DNA of 64,000 bases, from assembly GCF_015169395.1 (NCBI RefSeq), contig NZ_CP063458.1, positions 2,542,001 to 2,606,000 on the forward strand, written 5' to 3'. Made by a program: the position numbers and the translations under genes. Under the pieces are notes generated by a model. It worked only from the letters and a program-made list of their open reading frames with translations. It was not told the origin of the DNA and made no database searches. Below, piece after piece: positions 57,197 through 64,000 of the stretch. The number at the start of each line of letters is the position of its first letter. The stretch's first letter is position 1. This stretch comes from Humisphaera borealis. GTDB taxonomy: Bacteria > Planctomycetota > Phycisphaerae > Tepidisphaerales > Tepidisphaeraceae.

Positions 57197-57810
57197 GGGC
57201 CTTTCCGGCAGCGATCCGGTTCATCTCTTGCGGACGACGGAGCCTTCGTTCGCGGTCGATCGTCGGGACGTACCTGCGTCATAAGCGACTGCGAATCCGG
57301 TAGATGCGAGGTTGGACCGGCGTTGGCGGCGGATGCCGCTTCGGCTGAGGATAACGGCGGTCGAGCGCGTGCGGTCGGCTGTGTTCGCGTCGGAGAAAAT
57401 CGTGTCCTTTTCTTCTTCGAACTTCAATCCCGCACGGATACGATGTGACCGGCCCGGCAATTCGTCACGATCGAAGCGGACGGAAGTCGGACACATCTTC
57501 AAGTTTTTTACGCCGAGTACGCCGCACTGTCGCGGCCCCGAGTGCTCGAACGCAGGAATGCAATTCAGGAGCGATGTACGAGCGACGCCGGGTTCCGGTA
57601 CGTCTTTTGCAGAGTGCCGCCCGTGCGAAATTGCTTGATCGCGAGAGAAACGGAAAGTTCAAGTCGCCGCCTTGCCGATGTTTGGTAGGCGGAAGGATGC
57701 CCGAAGATCGTGGAGCATCGAAGCTCGACGTGCCGCGAGAACGGGATTCCATGACTTGAGCGCTGACGTTCGGCGGCGGACGGCTCGAGCGTGTGAAGGA
57801 GAGGCAGGCC
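57197..57810. other. 614-bp divergent region without a supported gene
   Basis: Several short frames are open on both strands but overlap each other and resemble nothing. It should carry promoters of both neighbours; none stands out. I see no tRNA or repeat here. Confidence 0.5.
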
Positions 57811-58329
57811 ATGAGCGGGTCCAACCAAGCCGTATCTGGGCGGGTCCATCGTTGCGCGCCAAAGGGCGTCCTGAATTGGATACCACGAACAGGGCGCTGC
57901 TCCCGGGCCGCGTTGCTTTTTGCGCTGGTCATCGCCACGGGCGCGTACCCGGCGATCTCTCCCGGGGCTGATTCCCCCGCCGCTGCAATCCATCGCGAGG
58001 CCGGTGCAGTCGCAGCCACGGCCGCGCCGGACAAGGCCCCAAAGGCCGACCCACCGACCGCGACGTCTGACGCACAGGCTCCGGCCTACACACCGCTTGG
58101 TGCACCCAAACGGGTTCCCTTCACGCTCATAGGCGTCGGACCACGCGACCTCCTGAGCGAAAGTCCGCTAGCCACCAACGACGCCGGCGACCTTCCGCCG
58201 TTCGAGTTCCCGGAGACGGCTTCGACCACACCGGTAGCCATCCCGTTTCCGACCGCCGTGCACCTGTTCGTGCCCGGCGCGATCATGGCGATCTACGCAA
58301 CCCGGCGCTTCAAACGGCGACGACGCTAG
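57811..58329 (+). CDS. Secreted protein with C-terminal helix and Arg-rich tail
   Basis: 172 residues. The ATG at 57811 has AAGGAG 9 nt upstream. A signal-like helix (about 33-53: ALLFALVIATGAYPAIS) is followed by an Ala/Pro-rich middle, a segment LGAPKRVPFTLIGVGPRDLL, then one C-terminal helix (VHLFVPGAIMAIYA) and RRFKRRRR. The layout matches the 54520-54978 protein. Possible sorting signal. Function unknown. Confidence 0.6.
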   Translation: MSGSNQAVSGRVHRCAPKGVLNWIPRTGRCSRAALLFALVIATGAYPAISPGADSPAAAIHREAGAVAATAAPDKAPKADPPTATSDAQAPAYTPLGAPKRVPFTLIGVGPRDLLSESPLATNDAGDLPPFEFPETASTTPVAIPFPTAVHLFVPGAIMAIYATRRFKRRRR

Positions 58330-58375
58330 ACCACAGCCCGCGACCGACCGCGCCTTTCACGCCCCGCATCGCCGC

Positions 58376-59938
58376 CTAAAACCCCTCCTGCGCAATTTCC
58401 ACCGCCTTGAGCATCGCCTTGGCTTTGTTGATGGTCTCTTCGTACTCGCTCGCCGGCACCGAATCAGCAACGACGCCCGCCCCGACCTGAACGTCGTACT
58501 TCCCCTGCTGCCAGACGATCGTCCGCAGTGCGATGCACGTATCCATATCGCCCGCCAGGTCGACATACCCCACCGCGCCGGCGTAAGGCCCCCGCCGTGT
58601 CGGCTCCATCTCGTCGATGATCTGCATCGCGCGGATCTTGGGCGCGCCGCTGACCGTGCCCACCGGCAACGACACCCGCAACGCGTCGAACGACGTCATC
58701 CCGTCTTCAAGCTGCCCCGTGACATTCGTCGTGATGTGCATGACGTGGCTGTACCGCTCCACCGTCATCACATCGTCCACCTTCACGCTGCCGATCTTGC
58801 ACACCCGGCCGATGTCGTTGCGGTGCAGATCGACAAGCATGATGTGCTCGGCCCGCTCCTTGGGGTCGGCCAGCAGTTCGGCTTCCAGCAGCTTGTCTTC
58901 GGTCGGGTTCGCGCCGCGCTTTCGCGTACCGGCGAGCGGCCGCGTGGTGGCGACGCCGTTCTCCACCCGGCACAGGATTTCCGGCGACGAGCCGATCAGC
59001 GTGCACGCCGGGCTCTTGAGATAGAACATGAACGGCGACGGATTGATGATCCGCAGCGCGCGGTACACATCCAGCGGCGCGACGGACGACTCCACGCGCA
59101 GCCGCTGGCTCGGCACGAACTGGAAGATGTCGCCGGCCCGGATGTACTCCTTACCCGCCGACACCGCCGCTTCGTACTCGTCGCGGGTCATGTTGCTGGC
59201 GAACTTCAGCGTCGAAGGCGCGGTGGGATCGATCTCGCCGAGTTTCAGCGACGTCGGCTGCTGCAGGCGCGTGACCAGGTCGTCCACGCGGCGGCAGGCG
59301 TCGGCATACGCGGCTTCGATTGAGGCCGCATCCCCCTTCTTCTGCGTGCCGCTTACCGCGTTCTGCTTGCCATCCACGAACGCGTTCGCCACCACCTTGA
59401 TCGTCTTATCGACGCTGTCGAAGATGACCAGCTCGCCGTACAGGCCGAACAGGATGTCCGGCACTTTGCGATCGTCCCGGGGCGGCGCGGGGAGTTTCTC
59501 TCCTTCGTAATAGCGAATGGTGTCGTAGCCGGCGTAACCCACCAGGCCGCCGGTAAAGCTCGGGAGTTTGTGCGACCGGTGGAATCGGCCGGTCGGCATC
59601 AGCTTGTGCAGGTCGGCCAGTGGATCGGTCGTCTGGAACGTGCGTGTCAGCGGGTCGGCGGCTGACTGCAGGCGATGGGTGCCCGGCCGGCTGACCTTGG
59701 CAATACCGTTCGACACTTCGTACACCCAGGCCGGCGCGGTCGCGATAAAGCTGTACCGCCCGATCTTCTCCCCGCCGACAACGCTTTCCAGAAGGAAGGC
59801 GTGATCGTCACGGCCGAGAACTTCGAACGCGCTGACCGGCGTCAACCGATCGGCCAGGAGTTGGCGGTAAACAGGCACGATATCGGCCGACGCGGCCGCC
59901 GCGCGAAAGCCGTCAAGATCAGGAAAGTAACGCCGCAT
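58376..59938 (-). CDS. trpE: Anthranilate synthase component I
   Basis: 520 residues; the ATG at 59938 (MRRYFPDLDGF) is chosen over longer frames. Chorismate-binding fold: GGLVGYAGYDTIRYYE, DIFQFVPSQRL, IINPSPFMFYLKS, GSSPEILCRVENG, PLAGTRKRG, ELLADPKERAEHIMLVDLHRN (quoted in part), GTVSGAPKIRAMQIIDE, GAVGYVDLAGDMDTCIALRT. First step of tryptophan synthesis. No trpG/trpD adjoins. Confidence 0.95.
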   Translation of the reverse strand: MRRYFPDLDGFRAAAASADIVPVYRQLLADRLTPVSAFEVLGRDDHAFLLESVVGGEKIGRYSFIATAPAWVYEVSNGIAKVSRPGTHRLQSAADPLTRTFQTTDPLADLHKLMPTGRFHRSHKLPSFTGGLVGYAGYDTIRYYEGEKLPAPPRDDRKVPDILFGLYGELVIFDSVDKTIKVVANAFVDGKQNAVSGTQKKGDAASIEAAYADACRRVDDLVTRLQQPTSLKLGEIDPTAPSTLKFASNMTRDEYEAAVSAGKEYIRAGDIFQFVPSQRLRVESSVAPLDVYRALRIINPSPFMFYLKSPACTLIGSSPEILCRVENGVATTRPLAGTRKRGANPTEDKLLEAELLADPKERAEHIMLVDLHRNDIGRVCKIGSVKVDDVMTVERYSHVMHITTNVTGQLEDGMTSFDALRVSLPVGTVSGAPKIRAMQIIDEMEPTRRGPYAGAVGYVDLAGDMDTCIALRTIVWQQGKYDVQVGAGVVADSVPASEYEETINKAKAMLKAVEIAQEGF

Positions 59939-60044
59939 GATGGGCAGGATTGTAGGGATCGCGGGGGAAGTGGCTACTGGGGCGATTTGCGCCGCGCCGA
60001 TGCGACCGAACTTTTGCAGACGCGACGGGGCGTCGCCTCCTGTG

Positions 60045-60173
60045 GGGTCCGCATTGGCGGACGCGGGCAACATGCGATTGCGAAGGATATTGACGACGAG
60101 GAAGTATCACGAACGCGAAAAGCCGACGCATCGAACCGAAACATCGAACCGACGCGTCCGCCAAGGCGGACCC
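60045..60173. repeat. Inverted repeat, family C copy
   Basis: Arms 60045-60065 and 60153-60173 pair over 21 bp with one mismatch; the right arm contains the family C core GTCCGCCAAGGCGGACC. The loop is 87 nt. It lies between the trpE start and the end of the YfbK-like gene. Confidence 0.85.
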
Positions 60174-60185
60174 GACGACTCTCGC

Positions 60186-61724
60186 TCACTCCTTCGCCGG
60201 CTGCCCCATCCCCTTGATCTTCCGGGCCAATTCCAGCAGGTTCTGCCGGTCGGCGGCGGGTGCGGTGGCGGTCACGTCTGCCAGCAGCTTGATTGACGTC
60301 TCCAGCAGCGGATCGTTCGACGGATCGGCACGCCGCAGGCTCAGTCCGAGGGCGGCGGCGCCGGCGGCGGCGCGGAAGTCGGGGCTGGCCAGCTCGATTG
60401 CCTGAGCTTCCACCGACACCGGTAGATCCAGTTTTGCCGACTCTGTATCAGGCCCCTGGCGGTACTCGACTGCGACCGTCAAAAGCTCGGTCGTAGTGAC
60501 GATCATCGGCTCACGCTTTCGATACTTGCGTGGCTCAGCGGGTTTGCTCGACTCCGGCAACGCCTGCCCCGTCGGCACCACTTCCAGCAGCGCGGTGAAC
60601 GCCGTGCCCGGGGCGATGACTTCGTGATCGTCGCGACCGGCCCATTCGCCCCAGCTCCGCGGGCCGTTCTCGTACCCGATCACACGGTAGCCGGCGGCGG
60701 CGGCGGGATTGACTTCCACCATCAGCCGAAGGTCGCGCACCAGCGGCACGATACCCGGCGCGAACGGCACGGTCGGCTCATTGTCACCCGGCAACCCCTT
60801 CTTCGGCATCGCGGGCTGATCGCTCGTCCGCACCGCCACCCGGACCAGCAAATGGCCGCTGTTCCAGGGGCAGACGGCGGTTTCGATCGTGGCCGAAACC
60901 GCTTCGGACGATTCCTGCACTGGACCGTCATACTTCAATGCGTTGACCAGTTCGTCCGCCCGCACGCTCTGCGGCGACGGCAGCCGACCCGCCGACAGCG
61001 ACGATTGAACCACCGCCAGCGAACCCTTGCCCTGGATGTGCGGGTAGCTCGGCGTCGGGGGGACAATCGCGAGCGGGAAGTCCGACGGCACGACGAACGC
61101 GGGCTCATAGAACCCGGTCTGCCGCGAGATGATCGCCGGCCAGGGCATGCCGCCGGCCGACGTCTTCAGGATCGGCCAGTCGCTGGCGTCGGTGCCATCG
61201 GAGGGCGCGGCGACTTTGCCGCCCGTCGCCGACGGCGCGTTGGACATCATCAGGCCGTTAAGGATGCCGGGCGTGGCCGGCGTCGAAACGTCGCCGCCGT
61301 TGCCCGCACCCGCTCCACCGCCGCCGGCCGGCTGCAATCGGTTCTCTTTGAAGATCTGCGGAAGAATGCTGGCCATCACCGTCGCGACGATGAGGGTGCT
61401 GGCGGCGACACTGCCCCACAGGCCCCAGTTCCGCCGAAGCGGGATGGGCTCGGGTTGCGGGGCGTCAGCTTCCGCCAGGTGTGCCAGTTGACGCTCGATG
61501 CTTGCGATATGAATCGCCGTCAGCCCGACGTCGGGCTCTGTCTTGAAGGCGTCCGACAACCAGGACGCCGTCCGGCGGACGTCATCCACCGACGCCTGCG
61601 CGGAAGGGTGGGCGGCGAGCAAACGCTCGGCGGCTGCGGCATCCGCGCCTTCGAGCTCACCCAGCGCGTAAGCCGTCAGCAGGGCATCGTCGGTCGGGTC
61701 GAAGTTGTTCGGGTCGGTAGCCAC
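60186..61724 (-). CDS. YfbK-like protein lacking the VWA domain
   Basis: 512 residues from GTG. The N-terminal part (about 10-75) is an anti-sigma-like segment (DDALLTAYALGELEGADAAA), followed by one helix (about 103-125). A von Willebrand N-terminal-like block (SSLSAGRLPSPQSVRADELV), then the segment AVCPWNSGHLLVRVAV that normally precedes a VWA domain, and after a short gap the YfbK C-terminal domain (PLVRDLRLMVEVNPAAAAGY, RVIGYENGPRSWGEWAGRDD, VIAPGTAFTALLEVVPTG). The VWA domain of about 180 residues with its metal site is absent. It sits just downstream of an ECF sigma factor, so perhaps its membrane anti-sigma. Confidence 0.8.
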   Translation of the reverse strand: MATDPNNFDPTDDALLTAYALGELEGADAAAAERLLAAHPSAQASVDDVRRTASWLSDAFKTEPDVGLTAIHIASIERQLAHLAEADAPQPEPIPLRRNWGLWGSVAASTLIVATVMASILPQIFKENRLQPAGGGGAGAGNGGDVSTPATPGILNGLMMSNAPSATGGKVAAPSDGTDASDWPILKTSAGGMPWPAIISRQTGFYEPAFVVPSDFPLAIVPPTPSYPHIQGKGSLAVVQSSLSAGRLPSPQSVRADELVNALKYDGPVQESSEAVSATIETAVCPWNSGHLLVRVAVRTSDQPAMPKKGLPGDNEPTVPFAPGIVPLVRDLRLMVEVNPAAAAGYRVIGYENGPRSWGEWAGRDDHEVIAPGTAFTALLEVVPTGQALPESSKPAEPRKYRKREPMIVTTTELLTVAVEYRQGPDTESAKLDLPVSVEAQAIELASPDFRAAAGAAALGLSLRRADPSNDPLLETSIKLLADVTATAPAADRQNLLELARKIKGMGQPAKE

Positions 61725-61770
61725 GAGTTGTTGACACTCAGTTCTTAGTAGTCACGAGTCAGTCGAACGT

Positions 61771-62607
61771 CTACTGGCTTTCTCTCACATCCAGATGTTC
61801 TCTCAGCGACTTGATCGCCGTGTGAAGGATGAATCCGACGTTCGTCGCCGTGAGATTCATCACTTTTCCGATTTCCTTATAGCTCATTCCGTGCTGGAAC
61901 TTGAGCCTCACGATCTCCTGCTGCCGTGGCGGAAGGTTCTGGATCACTTCCGTCACCCGGCCGAAGGAATCCTCCCGCTCGGCGGCGTCCGTCGGCGATT
62001 CGTACGTCGCCGCGAACGAATCCTGCTGCTCGTCGGTGATAAGCCTCATGCGGCGTTCTTTCCGCTTGACGTCAATCGCCAGGTTGCGGCACACCGTGTA
62101 CAGCCACTCGACCACGTGCCCTTCGATCGCGTCCTGATCCTGATCGCAAAGCCTGAGAAAAGCCTCCTGGACCAGATCACGGGCACGTTCAAGATCGCCG
62201 GCGAGCAGGTGGACCGCATACTGCGTTAGCGGGCGTTCATGAAGTGCGACGGCGCTTCGGACCCATTCGACCCGACGATCGCTCTCGCGGGCGACGCCTC
62301 GAGCCGACATCCGGGATTGCGCCGATCGCGGCTGTGAAGACGGCGACGATCGCATGCTCGACCGGCCAATTTCGGAAGCAGCCCGGACTGCGCCCCCTTT
62401 CGACGCAGCCGGACCGTTCCGTTGTTCTGTCTCGTCACCGGCCGACTCGCCGATAACCATCTCGCCGCCGCCCCCCGCTCCACGAAGTGACCCGGCAACA
62501 CCGGATGCCGGGGATAGCGAACTGCGCTCGGCGTCTGCGCCAAGAGCACCGGCGTCGGCGCGTTCTATGCGCCGTGGCGTGATCCCGCTGGGATCGATCG
62601 GGCCCAT
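61771..62607 (-). CDS. ECF-type RNA polymerase sigma factor
   Basis: 278 residues if started at 62607 (ATG with GGAG 5 nt upstream); ATGs at 62460, 62355 or 62310 are possible because the first 100 residues are low complexity. Sigma-2: YAVHLLAGDLERARDLVQEA, FLRLCDQDQDAIEGHVVEWL, YTVCRNLAIDVKRKERRM. Sigma-4: IQNLPPRQQEIVRLKFQHGM, SYKEIGKVMNLTATNVGFIL. ECF group with an extended N-terminus. It is followed 46 nt later by the YfbK-like gene. Confidence 0.88.
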   Translation of the reverse strand: MGPIDPSGITPRRIERADAGALGADAERSSLSPASGVAGSLRGAGGGGEMVIGESAGDETEQRNGPAASKGGAVRAASEIGRSSMRSSPSSQPRSAQSRMSARGVARESDRRVEWVRSAVALHERPLTQYAVHLLAGDLERARDLVQEAFLRLCDQDQDAIEGHVVEWLYTVCRNLAIDVKRKERRMRLITDEQQDSFAATYESPTDAAEREDSFGRVTEVIQNLPPRQQEIVRLKFQHGMSYKEIGKVMNLTATNVGFILHTAIKSLREHLDVRESQ

Positions 62608-63044
62608 CCAAGCTCCGGACAACGCCACCTCGAGTCTTGTTCCGCCTTCGAACGCCTGTCGCCGAAGTACCTGACGGACAACCGAGACCCGTATTAGGGA
62701 CGAACCAGAAATCTTAACCTTTCGCGGACGAGAGTCAGTCGAAATAGCCGGATTGCGTATTTTTGCCCAAATCATGCGGTAAGAAAACATGCCCACCGCG
62801 CCGCGGTGGGACCCACGGCAGCGCCGCGGGCCGCGTCAAGGGTGGGCTCCGTCTTAAGTGGTGGGTTCCGTCGTCAGTGGCGGGATCACAGATCGGTGCG
62901 CGACGGTCTGTTCGATCCCGAAGTGCGGCCTTTGTTGCAAATCTGTTGAACCGCGTCTTTTGCGTCGCGACGCGCGACCTCTATAATCACCCGTCACGGC
63001 GGCAAGCGTGTGCGCCGTTCCACGGATAGAAAGAGGTTGCAAAC
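62608..63044. other. Divergent region with palindrome and a strong sdhC promoter
   Basis: 437 bp. A palindrome CCCACCGCG-C-CGCGGTGGG lies at 62792-62810. A candidate promoter for sdhC is TTGCGT (62960-62965), 16 bp, TATAAT (62982-62987), a perfect -10, giving a 5' leader of about 50 nt. No coding frame is supported. Confidence 0.7.
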
Positions 63045-63737
63045 GTGTCCACTGCCGCGCCCGTACCCGCCGCCGAGGCGATCTCCGCCGACGCCAATAT
63101 CCGACATTTCCTGCTCCGAAGGCTGCATTCCCTGACAGGAATCATCTTCGGGGGATACATCGTTATTCACCTTCTGGTGAACGCCTCGCTCATTGAGGGC
63201 GCCCGGACCGATGGTGGCGTCACCGTCTTCCAGATCCAAGTGGACAAGATCCATTCGCTCCCGTTCCTGGAAGTGATCGAGACCGTCGCGATCTACCTGC
63301 CGATCCTGTTCCACACGATTTACGGCATCTGGATCACCATCAGCGGCAAACCCAATGTCGCCAACTATCCGTTCGCCAAGAACTGGTTTTATGTCCTGCA
63401 GCGGGTCAGCGCGATGATCCTGGTCGCGTTCATCCTCTTTCATGTCCTGGCAATGAAGGGATTGCTCGGCGATGTGCTGAAATTCGAACCGGTCGCCAAA
63501 GCGACCGAATCCACCCTTCGGCACCTTCGGGCGGCGTGGTGGGTGACCTGGGTTGTGTATCCCGTCGGCATCCTGGCGGCGTGTTATCACCTGGCCAACG
63601 GCTTCTGGACCGCCGGCATCACCTGGGGCCTGACCGTCAGCAAATCGGCGATCAAGCGCTGGGGCTTGGCCTGCGCGGGCCTGTTTCTGCTGACCCTCGG
63701 CTGCGGGCTGACGGCGCTTTTCTCGGCACTGCTGTGA
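63045..63737 (+). CDS. sdhC: Succinate dehydrogenase cytochrome b subunit
   Basis: 230 residues from GTG with AGAAAGAGG about 8 nt upstream. One-chain b558-type subunit of succinate:quinone reductase with five helices and two haems. Conserved His are seen in RRLHSLTGIIFGGYIVIHLL, DKIHSLPFLEVIETVAIYLP, ILFHTIYGIWI, LFHVLAMK and YHLANGFWTAGITWGL. It anchors the SdhAB enzyme to the inner membrane. sdhA and sdhB should follow beyond the window. Confidence 0.93.
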   Translation: MSTAAPVPAAEAISADANIRHFLLRRLHSLTGIIFGGYIVIHLLVNASLIEGARTDGGVTVFQIQVDKIHSLPFLEVIETVAIYLPILFHTIYGIWITISGKPNVANYPFAKNWFYVLQRVSAMILVAFILFHVLAMKGLLGDVLKFEPVAKATESTLRHLRAAWWVTWVVYPVGILAACYHLANGFWTAGITWGLTVSKSAIKRWGLACAGLFLLTLGCGLTALFSALL

Positions 63738-63755
63738 GTCATTGAAGACGCCTAA

Positions 63756-63918
63756 CCACGGAGGACACGGCGACCACGGAGGACGAAGGCCCGAGAAGAG
63801 AGCGACCAACGTTGCGCGATGGCTCATACCTGGTGCCACTGGTCGCCGGTACTCCGGAGACCAGTGCCGACGCGCGACTCCCGCACGGGTCTGCGGAGTA
63901 CAGCCGAACCGTGGCACC
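63756..63918. repeat. Tandem words T11 and 87-nt palindrome, family D copy
   Basis: Words CCACGGAGGACACGG run over 63756-63784, resembling the arms at 51722-51896. Then 63832-63918 is an 87-nt palindrome (arms 63832-63856 and 63894-63918) of the same length and near-identical sequence to 7716-7802. The stretch after it to the window end has no supported gene, though an ATG near 63995 may open the next one. Confidence 0.82.
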
Positions 63919-64000
63919 GGACACGATTCAACCCGCAGGTGCAGCGCCGTCGCGTGAGGGTCGAGGATGACAGTTTTTTTGACGGATGACCGACATGGAC

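Noticed and set aside
57221-58034. Short minus-strand frames in the 57.2-58.0 kb gap
   Set aside because: They overlap one another, have no ribosome site or recognisable motif, and one runs antisense into the 57811 gene.

Overview
The window is GC-rich, densely coding chromosomal DNA that looks planctomycetal. The clues are two secreted Cys-type sulfatases, a ThuA-like secreted protein, a type II-secretion-like pseudopilin with an H-x-DG tail, a YfbK-like protein beside an ECF sigma factor, secreted proteins with proline-rich linkers, and biosynthetic genes (prfB, ilvN, purH, trpE, an argA-like gene) standing alone rather than in operons. A soil or freshwater member of the Phycisphaerae (Tepidisphaera/Humisphaera-like) is my best guess. 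That placement is inference, because no rRNA gene is present.

Layout. 1-3.3 kb: end of a haem-copper oxidase operon (coxC, a subunit IV gene), then an MFS transporter closed by a strong terminator. 3.3-10 kb: a palindrome-rich gap, a secreted protein, an ABC-F ATPase, an Lgt-like enzyme and three tandem related small membrane proteins. 10-12 kb: a radical-SAM enzyme resembling archaeal tetraether lipid synthase, convergent with an ArgA-like acetyltransferase. 12-16.6 kb: an OprP-like porin followed by an SsuA/B/C-type importer, an outer-to-inner membrane uptake route probably for organosulfur compounds. 16.8-28 kb: mixed housekeeping genes (VOC fusion, D-2-hydroxyacid dehydrogenase, P1B-4 metal ATPase, prfB with a programmed frameshift, TPR protein, methyltransferase, GT-C glycosyltransferase). 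28-36.6 kb: a giant AsmA-like protein, LRR and ThuA-like secreted proteins, a pseudopilin. 37-41.8 kb: SthA-like transhydrogenase, ilvN, M48 protease with an SH3 protein, DUF2760. 42-48.5 kb: two sulfatases, an ABC exporter, a STAS protein. 49-64 kb: purH, two linked carbohydrate-binding-like membrane proteins, small envelope proteins, a LuxR-type regulator, trpE, a YfbK-like/ECF pair, and sdhC, which should start a succinate dehydrogenase operon running out of the window.

The strongest signal beyond the genes is the intergenic DNA. Many gaps hold a long imperfect stem-loop. One class has arms made of 7-10 bp words repeated inside the arm, with words that differ from locus to locus. Others are GC-rich families with arms of 16-31 bp, including an 87-nt element found twice at exactly the same length. 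Most lie at the 3' ends of genes and several begin at a stop codon. Two genes (the AsmA-like protein and sulfatase 1) appear broken by single-base frameshifts near their 3' ends. No tRNA, rRNA, CRISPR array, transposase or prophage gene was recognised.
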